Origin: Rotaria macrura
Taxonomy: Eukaryota; Rotifera; Eurotatoria; Philodinida; Philodinidae
Reading direction: 5' to 3'
NCBI GenBank assembly: GCA_900239685.1
Contig: OENT01000796.1
Coordinates: 1-64,000 of the forward strand
DNA: 64,000 bases
Below are positions 24,307 to 38,600 of the stretch, one piece after another (the stretch's first letter is position 1; each line of letters opens with the position of its first letter). The notes beneath the pieces were generated by a model. That model saw only the letters and a program-made list of their open reading frames with translations. It had not been told where the DNA came from and did not search any database. The position numbers and the translations under genes were made by a program.

Positions 24307-26014
24307 TTATCCATCATGTTGACTATTACTCATCTCTAGTACAGCATCAATTTTTTTTCTATCAACCCGTCAATGATTTATCCTTGAATGGTGATTGTTC
24401 TTTCTCTCGCTCGCTTTCAGTATCCATTGTTCATCGTACATGTCATCATCATCATCATCATCATTGCTGGGCTAGCATATATTCATATACGATCTGCATT
24501 TATTAAACGTCGTGTATTATGTATACATGTATAGGCGTGTACATCAACTAGTGATGCATACACATATATATCCAAAGTACCATTCTCCATTTATCTTTTT
24601 CATTCTATATGTATGTGTATATATGTATATATATATATAGATATATTTGTAATGTTGAAATTGAATATTGAAAGTATATGACCATCACGCTAATCGAAAA
24701 ACTGTATACATTAATATTGAACTGGAACAGGTAGGAAGTTAAAATTGAAATCAAACGTTGTTTTTTTTCCATATTTATGTTTATCAACGTAGTAGAAAAG
24801 AAGAAATTTCGTCATGAACAAATTAGTTGAGTAAATATTTTGGATTACTACCGCCACATGTGGTGAATAGGCATATATATATATATAGATGAACACATCT
24901 GTTTGTCCGTTCATATCGACTAATGTAAAAGGCAACTCAAAATCACAGACGTAAAATTGTTCATGAGACAAAACATAGTCGGCATTCATAAGAGAAAGTC
25001 TACCCATTTAATCGTCATCATTGTCTTTCAGTGACATTTTGTCTAGTTCGTTCACGATAAGTTACACGACTTGAGGCATTCTACGCTTGACTGCAATCAG
25101 CATGAATGTATATCATCAGAAGTTACCACCCGCCATCATCAATACCAGAAGGTTTGTATGTCTCAAATGTTAGAAGATCACATTTGTCTGGGTAAAAAAG
25201 AAAACGGTATTATAAATAATTATAACGATCATCATTGACATATACATGCATGTATACATCCGTTTATGTATATATCGATTAAAAAGACATCGTCTCTATT
25301 GAACACTGTCGAAATCAATGTAATGATAAAGGCATTAAAAAAATGAACATTTATGATTGAAGTTTGCCTTGAAGAAGTAGAGTCGAGTGTTAGTGAGCTA
25401 CATCAACATACGGATTGGCTGAATAGAAAAGTAAAGTCAATTGTCAAAGGTTATCAAGGTGAATGATAGAACAAATATCAGAATGTTTCATCAAATTAAA
25501 AACACTAATATAATCACGTAGATAACATACATATGATTCAGGAGAAAAAAAATCGTTTCTGTTTTGTAACTGTGATTTTTGTTTTCTTTTTACTTTTTTT
25601 TTTATTACAAGAGAAAAGAAATTGGTTGACACGTAATAGATGTGAAAACTTCAAAGATGTTTGAAGTTCGAATGAGAATAGGAAATGATTCTATGCCAAT
25701 TGAACACTAGATTATATATATTTGAGAATTACAAGCTGAATAAACATTCATATAACAAGTGCACTCTGTCTATATAGAGATTTTTCGAAGACAAATAGTT
25801 GTATGCTTTCATTTCAATAGAAACACTCTTTCGATCTAGCTATACATTTTGAGAAAATGAACTTGAAGTTCAAAGAAAACAATATTATGTTGTGCGTGTA
25901 TGTCTGCGAACGTTGACAGCTGCATGTGCCACTTTAAAAGTATATTCAAAGTAGAAAAGCTCATCGTCCGTCTCTCTCATTCCAAACAATCGTTGAAATT
26001 AATCCATCTTTGCG

Positions 26015-26032
26015 GACATTGCATGCAATGTC
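26015..26032. repeat. Perfect 18-base palindrome
   Basis: gacattgcatgcaatgtc equals its own reverse complement and contains TGCATGCA at the centre. It lies in non-coding DNA. It could be a dimeric factor site. Confidence 0.8.
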
Positions 26033-27606
26033 GCGTCAATTAGATAGGACCCAAATGACCACAAACTTTTAATGATCTAACAGCACGCTATATAATGCTG
26101 ATGCCATGGAGCTTCCACTGCGCAAACCAATGCTACTGTGTCACATGCACTACTCTTCAGATATTCGAGAAGAGAGTGTGTGTGTGCTTGTGTATATGTA
26201 TGTATATTTGGCACTCGAACATCGATGATTGACATTCTTCTTACGATGATTGAACAGCAGGCAAAAGACAGAGAGAGAGAGAGAAAGAGAAAGAAGAAGA
26301 GAGACGATGAATGAACGGAAGAAGGAGGAGAAGAAGGAGACCATGTTAAAAAATCATCTTCCTTTGTGTGTCAGTCATTCTACGACGACATAGTAGTCAT
26401 ATGAATATACATACATTATAAAGCAAGTGAGTGTAGTATGATGTGGACATATTTACATTTTAATAGTGAACGTGCACGCAATCTTTTTTGCACGATTGAT
26501 TTGATGATGTGACTGTATACTAAGTTTGTTCGTCTACAGTTCTTGGACATATGTTCTTTTTTTATTTTATTTTATTTGTCTGTTTTATTCAGTCTTTTGT
26601 GTCTAACACAATTCATCATCATTGTCAAACGAGACACGAAGGGAAAAGAAAGGTATGGCAATAATCATTACATATACATCGAGATCTATATATATATTGT
26701 TACTCTCCGTTTCTCTCTCATTTTCTGTCGTCTCTTCTCATTTTTTTCCAGCCGATCGAATTACTAACGAAAGAAAGAGGTCAGATAGAATATGATCGTT
26801 TATTTGACTGACTGCTGTCAGTAACAAGGTTTGAACAGGTGGGTAGACCGGTGGACTCTTGAATCATTTACGTACGTATATATATATATATATGCCTTGT
26901 TCGATAGAATTATTCGTGATGGAGTGATCGTCTAATATGAAATGATCTCCCTACTTCTATTCATATGATGACCACAGTGATATTAGAGAGCGTGTGCAAT
27001 GTCCACGTAATAGAGTAGAAAAGTATAGGTGCTATTATTCTATGAATGTATGAATATATATGAGTAGTTAAATGCACCTCATTGCTTCTACATCAATTCG
27101 AATGAGACCAATCTATTAAAATTGATCAAAGAACGATTATTTGTTCCTGACTGTAGACTTCAATTTAGTCTTAGTTCATATGGTCAGCTGTCAATCATAG
27201 TCTCTATTAAACGATTGAAAATTTATTTCGTCTACAAGGTTAACATTCTATAACTTGTGTAGTAGGAGGTAATGAAGAAAAAAGAAAAATTAGATTTTAT
27301 TGATTGGATAAGTGTTTTAAATTCTCTTTCTTCTTTGCTCTTGTTCATGTCAGTCAAAAACCAGCATAGGGTTCACCCTAGGGTATTACTGTTCATGTTT
27401 TCTGTCATTTGATTCAGTACACAGCGTCAATTGAGTAATTTGAACATGCAGTTTGTTCGAACATATGCAGACACAGCTGTTGTCACGCTAAACTCCACAA
27501 CGGAACGAGATATTCTGTATGTTGCTTTGTCTTTTATAGTTTAGTTTGATATGTGTCATATAGTGTTTGTTTATATATATATTCGCGCATGTCGCGCGTA
27601 TACATA

Positions 27607-27650
27607 GGCAACCCTATAAAGGCACGGCACAGTTGCCATTCGCCGCGCCC
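27607..27650 (+). promoter_or_regulatory. Candidate TATA promoter in a GC-rich island
   Basis: TATAAAG at 27615-27621 lies in a short GC-rich patch (about 27584-27650, with gcgcatgtcgcgcg and gccgcgccc). It is framed by ggcaac (27607-27612) and its reverse complement gttgcc (27632-27637). It is 1.4 kb before the LRR receptor start codon and could be that gene's promoter if a leader intron ends near 29073. Confidence 0.35.
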
Positions 27651-29085
27651 ACTTACAATTGAAAAGTTTAGATTTAATTTATTTCTCTCAATTGTTGTGA
27701 ATGAGCCCTTCACATAGAAAGTGTGAGTGAATAGTCATTTAATGGCATCGTCTGCATGAACGAAGGATAGGTTGGCATTAAACGCGCAAATACATAGTGT
27801 ATCAGTATGAAGAGAAAGTGAGGTCAAGCAGATGGTGAAGACGGAAGTCGTCATCGTTATTCTTCGAAGAACAATCGGGATCTTAATGATCATTCGAATA
27901 GACGAAATAAAAAGGAGTATATGTCAAAAAGCACAATCTAATAATGATACGACTTCAAACGAATGAGTTGTTCTCTTGAGATTAATCATCAATATAGTCG
28001 TGGTCACGCTTCACGCTCGCATCCGAAAATGAGCTATGAACACACAGACACACACGCGCATTCGTAGGAATAATATCCACGTTTTCTTTCAATTTTCTCG
28101 TGTCTCACATGAACGCTGCTATTCCATAGGGAATCATTGTCTTTTCACTTCATTTCTCCATTTACTCGTTTATTCTTTAACTCGTATTGTTTTGCTTGCT
28201 CTCTGCTTGATGTATTGATTAGTTTTTGATGGCTGTGTGTATGTTGATCATCGATATACATACATAAACACACATACACAAACATTTATCAACAGCAAGT
28301 TTGCTTCTTTAATCATGGGGTTTCATAAAATACTATTCGTTTACTTTAATACATCTGAACACAATCATAAGCATCATTATAATTTAGAAGAATAGTTAAC
28401 AGCAAAAAAGAAAATTCACATATTCTTTATTTGAATCCGCGAACTCTAGTTGCTTTTAGTAACAATCAATGAGTATAAATCTTTGAACATTCGATACACA
28501 TCGTCAACAATGATTGGATTATATAGATAAGAAAAAAACAGAGAACAAAAATAGAAGAGAGAATGGCTAGGTATTGATCAAGGTCAGCTAGATCTTTCTT
28601 CTCGCTTCTCGCTTCCTCTTTCTCTTTTTCCATCTATTAGTATCATCGACTTTTGCTATGTTTGGTGTATGATGCAATCTAACACTATCGACAAGGTGCT
28701 TTCTTCGGGCTCTACTAATTGACGACGTAGCATAACTACAAACAACAACAGAACTATTCAGGCCATATTAATAAAAATGTTTTCACCATCATCATCATCA
28801 TCGTCACTATCATCATCCTTCCTGCTATTGCATAAGGCTATTTGAATTAATCTATATTGCTATTGTGTATATGTATGTAGACGACGTGCAAGCATGCAGT
28901 GCGTGTAATTACTCTGTTGTAAGAGAATACACAGTGCTAGCATTGTTCAAACACACACAAAGACTTTCAATAACCATCGCCAACCTTTTTTCCCTTCTCA
29001 TTTCATTCTTTGTACTTAGGTGAAAGTGTGACTTCCGTTTAGCCAGAAATTATATTACATATATACGTTTCAGATAAAAATCATC

Positions 29086-32000
29086 ATGCTAATATTCCAA
29101 TCGATTTTATTAGTATTACTCTTAATTAACAATAGCCTATCATCAAATTGGAATTGTACGATAAATAAAAATTATATGGATAAAAAAAAATTATTTCTTT
29201 TTTCGAATGATCAATTTTCTGAACAGTGTACAATAACAGTCGAATATATCAATCGTCAATATGAAAACTTCATATGTATTGTTCATACATTAGCAATTAC
29301 AAGTCTACCACCATTATCAATGTCTTCAAATCATACAATGCAAACATTTAAAATAAATTCATGTCAATTGTCAACACTTGATCAATTGCCATTTTCATTA
29401 CCATCATCAGTTGAAATACTTGATTTAAGTTATAATTTATTGTCAACATTTATTCTTTCGTTTCCATTACCATCTAATCTTAAATATCTTTATCTTGATT
29501 CGAATCCAAATTTAATTGATATTAATTTTGGTAGTAGTCGTGTACAACAACGACTTATCGGTCTTAGTCTTCGTCATAATAGAAATATGAAACTTTCATT
29601 TTTACCGCCTCATTTAACTCAACTTGATCTAACTGATTGTAGCTTGTCCCAATCATCTTCAATATTATCATTGTTGATGTCATTAACAAAATTGACTCAT
29701 TTATCATTAGTCGACAATCAACTTGAAAGATTACCTTCCTTAGACGAAAATATGCAACTTCAATATCTCAATGTATCCAACAATCGTTTAACATACATTG
29801 ATGATAAATGGTTACATCGACAGTTACGTCTGCTCGATCTTAAATTTAATCAAATACAATCATTGGAAGTTTTTAAAGATAAATTAAATATAAATCAATC
29901 ATCACTCCATGATTATCATGATCAAGTAGGGAAAAAGAAAAGATTTTCATTCTATTAAAACATAAACATTTGAAATATGTATATCATTGATTTATTACGA
30001 TTCGTACACAATGATGTAATACTATATTAAATTTTTGTTGTATACATATGCATGTAGGAAATGAAGACGTCCTAAGGGTACACACAAGAAAGTTATTTCA
30101 TCGGTTTGCTATTGATTGATAATACAAAGAAAATAATTGAGCATACTTTTTCTATATCGTTCATCGCTCGAAACAGCTTTACTCAACTAAAAGGATCGCT
30201 CATTTCCTATTAAAAAAAGAAAAACCTTTTAATAGCATTATATTTATCGAAAATATGAATGGGAAATTTTCCTCATTTCGATTGTTTTATATTCTCAAAC
30301 ATGCTGTTATCGAACCACATGACACTGAAGTACTTGTCGAGTATTAAAACTACGGAACCATTTATGGTTGAAGAAGAAATTATATGTTATTGTAAAAACC
30401 TTGGTTTCTTGCTTACAGTAACATGCTGATTATAGTTAGCTACAACCTTTAAATTACTCTATTCAATAAAAATAAATGTGTTCTGATCGATAATCAGCAG
30501 AAATGTTCAAAGAAAAGATCAGAAATTCGTTCTTTTTTTTTTTGTTTTGAATTTTCTTCTTAGATATACAGAATTCTTGGAAACGCAAGATTAAAGTTCA
30601 AGTACCAATTCTGTACTATAATTCTCTCATGAAAAGTAAACAACTATAGAAAAGTGTTGACTTAGATTTATCCTTAAAATATATACATATATTTTTCTAA
30701 TCGATCGGATATTGTTTCGATGATGTACATGAGCAATCGTATTCAAACGAAACAGAATATTCATTTCAAGGTTATTTGTTCCAAAGCTTTTCGTTCATTG
30801 TTTTTAGTATTCTTTCTGTGAAATGAATCATTCGTGATATATAAAAGAATTAGAATAATTTGAGAAAAATAAATTTCCTATCAATTCGAACTACATCGTC
30901 CATGGAGTATTTATGATTGTATTAAGTTATTTATTGGTTTTTCTTGAAGTTTTAAATGATTGTAGAATCATTGAATATGTTCAAATCTCGTGAACTTTTC
31001 GTTATTGAAACTTACTAGATTCTAGTATTCTAATCATCATTCATCGTATTATTTGATGATCTATCAAAATTGAACATATGAAAGCCTTCATTTTTCAGTT
31101 ACTCTTACTTTCTACTTGTATTAGCTAACTGTTAATAACCACTTTCATAAACAAATCTTATTATGCACGTTCTTTACATAGCTACCAAATCTTAATTGAA
31201 AATAGAATCAATCTTGTAATTCAATCAACGAATATTTTTTTCCCTAGGTAACGATTGATGGCACTCTCCAACTCTTTTTGTATGGTAATCCATTACAATG
31301 TGATTGTTGGCTTAGTGCTGTACTTGATCTACCACCATCATCTATAATTATTGCTGATTTACATATGCTTCAATGCTCTTCACGTCCGGTTATGGACATT
31401 CCACATAACGATTTTTTATGCTCTTACTCACGTCACTGCTCATCGGATTGTTCATGTTGTGATTTTGAAGCATGCGATTGTCATTCAGTATGTCCTTCAG
31501 ATTGTTCATGTTCACATGATGCTCAATGGTCACGTCATATTGTTAAATGTTCACAAGTAAATCTATCAAATATACACATACTTCTACCACAAACAATCAC
31601 TGAACTTGACTATGAAGAAAATAATGTCGAATATATAAAACCATTCGTATTCGTTGGTAAAACATCATTGATAAAAATTAATTTAGCTAAAAATAATTTA
31701 CAGAATATAACTAATGAAACATTTTGTGCGGCAGTGAATTTACGCGAATTAAATCTTAGTCAAAATTCAAAATTAATTCGAATAATTCCATTTATAAATG
31801 ATTTATTTTCATGTTTGAAACATTTACAACATATTATTCTTTCAAAAGATCAAATTAATAACAAAGAACAAATCAGTGATGGATGGATGGTACTTTCAAA
31901 TAGCAATGACAATCTAGTTCGTCTCTCGCGTATCATACAAAAATCTCCAGGTTTGTTCGACAATTAAACTGAAAATAGAAATGCGACGGTCAACAAAATC

Positions 32001-32934
32001 TATTTTTTTTTATTTTTTTTTTTCAGTGACATCGACAAGTACAACATTATTATCCATTCTAATGTCTGCAACTAATCGTGCGACTCGCAATTCTCAATCG
32101 ATTACCATGCCATCTATATATCAACGAGAATGTACCACATTTATACCTACGACTACATCAACTGTTATTCGACATGTACCACTCATTCAACATAAACAGG
32201 CTTTAATTATTATTGTATTTTTTCTTTCATTTTTTCTTTTACTCTTTCTTGTATTACTTATTATATTGACAATATGTCGACGTAAACTTCGTCGTCACTT
32301 AACATCGGAACTTCAACGACAACGTTCACATCATTATTATTATCATACGCGACTACATCAACCATTAGGTAAAACTACAGATAATCGTGGAGTGATTGGA
32401 ACCAACGATAGTCTCTATGAACAATTACCATCACTATCATCTGATAGTGAACAACCATTTTTATACAATGAAAAAAAGTCGAATCATGGTAAAGCTCCAG
32501 TTTTACCACCACATCCAACAACATTTCGTCATCATCTTTGTTGTCGTCCATCAAGTCGTGCTCTACATGCAACAATGGCAAATACACACGAATATCAATA
32601 CGCAGCAACAGCATCAACAACAACAGGCTGTTCTACTCCAACATCACAACATCAGCAATGTGCTGCCGTTCTTGTATGGGCGAATCGATTACTCTATCCA
32701 ACTCAAAATAGACATAGTTGCCGAGATTGTACAATACATTCATGTACATCCGAACTTCAACAATTACAGCAAAGTTTCCTTTCGAATCCACAAGATCAAA
32801 CATCAATAGCAAACGAGAAGAATATTATGCATTACTGTAATAATGAAACAGTTATTGTACCTACGACGAACTGTCGATGTAGTAGTCATATTCATAATAG
32901 AGACATGTATATCTGTCCTCATGTACATAGATAG
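29086..32934 (+). CDS. Toll-type LRR receptor without TIR domain
   Basis: Exons 29086-29925, 31248-31950 and 32027-32934 join to 816 residues; introns are 1,322 and 76 bases. Residues 1-20 are a signal peptide. Leucine-rich repeats follow (LDLSYNLLSTF, LYLDSNPNL, LSLVDNQLERL, LNVSNNRLTYI, LDLKFNQIQSL). After them comes an LRRCT domain (NPLQCDCW; Cys298, 300, 323, 338), a dense Cys cluster (344-358) and then an LRRNT (CPSDCSCSHDAQWS; Cys362, 366, 368, 381), further LRRs (ELDYEENNVEYI, INLAKNNLQNI, LNLSQNSKL), a Thr/Ser-rich stem and one membrane segment at about 573-600 ending in RRKLRR. LRRCT followed by CPxxCxC-LRRNT is the multi-cysteine-cluster Toll receptor pattern. The 215-residue cytoplasmic tail is Ser/His/Gln-rich and shows no TIR motifs. 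It is probably a cell-surface recognition or adhesion receptor; signalling through MyD88-type adaptors is not expected. Confidence 0.87.
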
Positions 32935-35666
32935 ATAAATGTTCATTACACGTTGTGTAACAGAAGAAAACAAAGTGTCTCTTGTAATAACGGTGTTCTT
33001 TTCTTTTTAAACTAATAATTGAAAATAGAATTTTAATTGAATATGAAATCGATTGGCGTCAGATGAAGCAAGACATCTACTCTTTAGAATTATTAAATGA
33101 AAGATTCATTCGTTGTAGTTATTTTTGCAATTCTTTCTTTGTAAATTCATTATACTACTATTCTTGAACAGATTTCTTTGTGAGAGAATTGAACTTATCA
33201 AAGCAAGAACGATAACATGGACTTTTTTAACTATATCTAGAAATTTTCACTTGGAAGAAATTTATTTTATTACAGCCATTGAATTTCATAAGACATAAGT
33301 AAATCTAGAGAGAGGAAGAAGCTTGTCTTGCGCTTGGTACATTAACTTATGCATTGACACGGTTGAATAACCATTATCACTGACTGATTTTCTATTTTTT
33401 AATAAAAGCTCAGTTAGGTTCTAGATATAGTTTCTGTTAAAATAGACGTCGAAGCCAATCTAAAGTTGTTCATCCATTTACTACTCATGGGTATATGATC
33501 ATTGCTGAAACTAGGCCACAACTGAATATCGTACACGAAAGTATGACAAATAATTATTGCGGCACCGTAGGCAATTCGGTGAAGGGTTGTTATGGCATAG
33601 ATAGATAGAGAAATTTTGTTGATTTTTCGCAAAATATTCAAATGTTATATGACTACGAAAAGTATGAATTGAACGTCAGATGAGGAAATCTATGGATAAA
33701 GTTCATTTCTCAGAAGAAACCTACAGTTTAACGTTTTGCATACTGCGTGAGTAACATGTGACTCGACAAACGTCAAAAAGTTAACTTCAATATATGCATT
33801 GTGTAATATTAAGACTATTGTTTCGGTATATCGCAGTATTCCTATGGGCGGCCAACCTAATCGGAGTGTACAGTTCATGTTGATGACCAATCAAATATGT
33901 GTGAGTGAATAGTTTTCGTTATCACTCATGTAAACACGAGTGATGGCATCGGCTATGTTTACAAACCGCTCATTTGAAATTGAGCATATCTTTATCACGT
34001 CGAATGCAGGTGACATCCATTGTAATCAGTACACTTAGATGTACTTGGCTACCATTACATGGGATACTTTGCTAACACTTTGTCTTCGGATATGAATGAT
34101 TGAAAATTGTGTGGATTGGGCTCGTTCGACAAGAAAAAGCTTTTAGAAAAAATCCTATTATTTGTTATTAGTAAATTAAGCTAAAAGGTAATCAACATTA
34201 AGGAATCCAAAAGTTGTGACTATAGATTCTCGATTTTGTGTTCTATTGCATTTAGGAGTCCAGTAAATATCACATGAGAAATCTATTGTACATTTTGATG
34301 GAGATTGGTTATTTTTCTAAACATAGTGGCACCTTCCTTGACTCTTATTTTTAATTCACAGTTCTTCTTTACTTGATTAACTGTCAAATGGTGCATCCGT
34401 AACTAGTATAGCGATAACTTTCTGACATCTTGATCATGGATCTTGAACATGTTTATCAAGAACAACAAACGTTTTCCGCTTGCATGAACATCACATGTGA
34501 GTGAGATGTAAATTTATGAGCCATCGACGTAAGAGCATCTTCGAACATTTTTCATAACGTTTATTTGCTAGAATATTCGACGATGGTTATTTTGATAAGC
34601 TTTTTCCCTCTCTATTTCATTTCAGGCAAAATTCAAGTTAGAATACTAACTAAAATCGAATATATCGAACCGATACCTTCAAAAGAATTCAGAACTTGTC
34701 AGAATGCAATCTTATAGTATTTGGTAACTATAGCTGCACGGACTTTCAACAAACTATGTGTATACACAGTATTGTTTACTGAGTAACATGCTAGATGTGA
34801 AATACTCTCCGACATAGAAGGCATTCGAAATAGTTTCGAGAAATATGTTCGTTTTCACATCTTATTGTAATCATACATAAACAGAACCATTGCTGCTGTT
34901 AGTTACGAACTATAGAAAATCAGGCACGTGTAAGTTTCCATTATAATCCAATCAATTCGTGATTATGTAGAATGAAAACAATCAATAGTTGAGAATTGAT
35001 GAAAATCAGTGGGTTTTTTTTCTTAAAGATTGATTGATGAATATTTTGACAAACAGAACTATATTATTAGATTTCATCATATTAAACCGTTCAAGAGATT
35101 ACATCAATACATACGAAAACGTATTTATTGATATTGATTCAGTTTTTATCAGCAAATTAAAAAGAAAAAACAAAATCAGGTTTGCGCGCAATCAAACCGT
35201 CAGTGAATATAATATCTATTAATGACAGCATAGCGAGTCTGTCAATCTTCAACATATAGGATTATGATCTATGAAACTTGACGTTCTATTGTATTCATGT
35301 CTAGATACAGCATAGAATCGAATTCAATTGTCGAACAGATGATTGTTTTGACGGTTAAGTAATCTTGCAAAATTTTCTACTAATCCTAGGTATTCTATGG
35401 AAGTCTATAAATTATATCGAACCACGTTCAAGTCTCATTTCTCTTTCTTACATTTTTAAAAATACTTTCATCAACAAATAACAATGTCAGAATATTGTGA
35501 GTCCATCTATCACAAGCATCAACATGAAAACACAGTATGAGTCATCAAGCAGTATTTTTTCCCACTGGTTGTGCTCAAAAGGGCACAACCCAAACAGAAC
35601 CATCATTTTCTATCGTACGTTTTTTGCGCCATTTTCATTTGATTTCCTCTTGTATTACTGAGAAAT
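32935..35666. other. Intergenic, no gene seen
   Basis: AT-rich DNA between the LRR receptor and the giant ATPase gene. Chance frames only (33414-33641 and 33690-33890 on the minus strand, 35034-35222). A perfect 8-base hairpin at 35567-35590 lies about 80 bases before the next start codon. Confidence 0.45.
35567..35590. repeat. Hairpin upstream of the NO VEIN-like gene
   Basis: ggttgtgc (35567-35574) and gcacaacc (35583-35590) are exact inverted repeats around an 8-base loop, in the probable promoter or leader of the gene starting at 35667. Confidence 0.5.
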
Positions 35667-38600
35667 ATGAAAGGCTCTCCTCCGCCTGGAAATAATATAC
35701 ATAAAAACTATTCTATTGTACGCAAACATCCAAGTCACAATCAAAGTCAGATAAAACTGACTAACGATGACTCGATCAAACAAGTGGCCTCTAGTAAAGA
35801 CTATCAAACTCAAACTTTATCGACATTGCAGCCTATTTTTGCTGGTCCTTTATATCAAGTATATCATTAATCTTCATTTTTAACTTTGTAATCTCTTATT
35901 TATTTACTAAACGAAACTTTATTAAGGTACAACAGTCTATACCGTTAAATTCATATGGACAACAGAATTTTACGATGAGTAAAAGTTTTGTAAATTATAA
36001 TGTTTCGTTTTTCTAATACTTAAGTGTTTATTTGTAGATCCATTTGTTGCACATGCAAATCCTATGCCACAGTCTCATATGATGCAGCCACTAATGACAT
36101 CTATGCAACTGCCAGTACATTTTGGCACTACAGGAAACCCAAATGTGAGAGGGGATCTTCTGCCAAATCAGCCCCAAGAATCATTATCGAATTCATCACC
36201 TACCGTTATGAGCTCAAATATAACTGCAAGTAAGCATATTTATGTCATCTCAGGTCGAATATAACAGTGCCTTGAACTGTCTCTTGAACGATGTATAAAC
36301 GACGTAGAATTTCGAAAAACAACGTCGTAATTTGTCATACCAGAAAACGTAAGAGATTCAAATGAGAAACGATGGCCATTTTGTAGCGAAGAAATGAGCT
36401 TGTAAAACGGTATGATAAATTACGGCGAAAAATAAAGACAATATAATTCGTCATTTTATGACCGTTTAGGGTCGGGTCGTCAAAGACACTGTTACCGACG
36501 GACGAAATGATCACTTTCAGATAGTAAATTTATTATTTTTTTTGCACTTCTGCATTCAGACAACGATTTATCAATGGGTATACCACCACAACCGACACTT
36601 TTAACACCTTATGAAAATCAAATTTATAAAAAATTATGCGAAATCATTGTAACAATTCATAAAAACAAAGAATATGTATCGCGTGAACGTGTACAAGGAG
36701 AATTATTTCAATGTTTCCGTGTTCACTCATGGTATGAGTTACGAACTCAGGCGGCAAGATTCGATGCACTTACAAATCTTACTGATCGACAGAGAAGTGT
36801 GACATTTTATTTGCATGTGTTTGAACAAACATTTAATTTGTGTACACTAAATGATCTGGAATCATTACTTGCGAAGTTCATGAAAGTGGAAAAATACGAT
36901 GACCTTCTGTTAGGTCCACTCGATAAAAATCCAGAAGTTCTACGAATATTTAAATATCGACCAACTAGTGCTGACCAGCATATTCCTACTCTAAGTACCG
37001 GTGATGTAATTAAAAGTTTTGTAGAATTTCAGAAAGGAAATCGACACCAGCGAACACTTTCATTTGATTTATTTCTCGATCGTCTTGTTGAACAATGTCA
37101 AGTTCGATCGCGCGACGAATTAGGTTTATTTTGCAAATCATTCCCTTTTCTAATACAGGTAATCCAGACAGAATTGAAATTCTTTGTTTTAATATTTTAC
37201 ATCACATTCTTTTTCATTATAGGTGACCAGAAGTGTATTGAGAGAACAAGATTCATTTATGCGTCAAGAGCAAGAAAAACTACGACAAGAACTTATTGAA
37301 GATATTCGTGTCGCTTTGGCCAAGTTAAAAGAAAAAATGAATGATGAACTAGAACTGTCATCATTTACCAAGAAAAAGTCGCCTACTAGTGTATTCAATT
37401 ATCTTATATCGATTGTTGATGATCAGTTAGATTTCATACCTCAACAACCAATACTCTTTGCAATTCTAACTTACCTTCGTGACGATGAAATGTTAAGATG
37501 TTTATTCAATATTAGCATTTATTTAGGTACTATTGATAAGCCAGAAACATTTATCTCGGAACTTCGGAAGCTCTATGGTGATCAAGGGAATATCTCGTCT
37601 GCAAGAGAAGTAGCAATGATGCAGCAGTTATTACCCAATATCGATAAAACGATGAACAAACGTGATCGAAAAACTATGCAGCGTATGTTCCAACAGCAAC
37701 TATTACGATCACCAAATTCAAGAATGAATATCAATGATGAAGGAGTAGGTTTTTCTACAATCATGAGTAATATTGCTTTATAACAGAGACAGTATGGTGA
37801 CGATGCGAAATAGAATCGTGAATGATTTAGGCTGGTATTTACTACTCAGACGAATATAGTTTAGATGGTAGTTTTAAATAGTATTGTTAGTTGATCTACC
37901 ACTAACAACAAATTTCAATTTTAACATTTCTAAAAGTTCGATTAAGACAGAAAACCTAGATATAAAATTCATTAGAAATAGCCCGAAATGATTTAATATC
38001 ACCGAATTCACATTTTTGTCACAACCCACTATTTTTGCGCAAAATATCTCCCATGAACACGTCGTCAACTGACATATCGCTTATTCTTTCATAAGACACT
38101 AAAGTATGAACTATGTGCTGTACTACTAAAGAATCTGATCACAGAAAATCTCTTTCGTTCTCCATCTAATGCAGGACTCCTGTTTGACTTCTGGTGTTGA
38201 GATTAGATACTACATAGTACTGAATTGATTGATCAAAATTCAACTGTCACGCATAACAGTGGTTTTGTGACTGGAAATTCCATAAAATCCTTTTCACTGG
38301 ATTGAAAATGATCAGATCATATCTGATCTTGTATCGAATTCATTCACCTGATTAGGATGGATGTTTCAGAAAAATCATGTTCGATCCGTTCACATTATAG
38401 ATTGAATCTAGTTGCCAATAGACCAATAATCCTCTGAATCTATCGATGATACATACTGAATCAAATATGATTGAATTCAAGAACGTCGCATTGAACCATC
38501 AGCATGAGTTTTATTGTATTGTTAACATAGAGGCTTGTATTTTTTTCTAAAGAAAATCTATTTGAAATGGAAAATTCTATTGTTTCTTGGGCAATATCAT

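Larger units (their letters stand above)
22772..29085. other. Intergenic with scattered promoter-like sites
   Basis: More than 6 kb without a supportable coding gene. It holds AT microsatellites (near 24620, 24874, 26880), a CAT repeat near 24445, a GA-rich tract at about 26270-26340, an 18-base palindrome (26015-26032) and TATA-type sites at 24271 and 27615 listed separately. Polypyrimidine-AG sequences just before 29086 (ending near 29026 and 29073) look like 3' splice sites, so part of this stretch may be 5' UTR exons and introns of the LRR receptor gene. Confidence 0.4.

Noticed and set aside
24388..24531. 46-codon frame after the TATA/initiator site
   Set aside because: Includes a run of Ile from a CAT microsatellite; no conservation evidence available.
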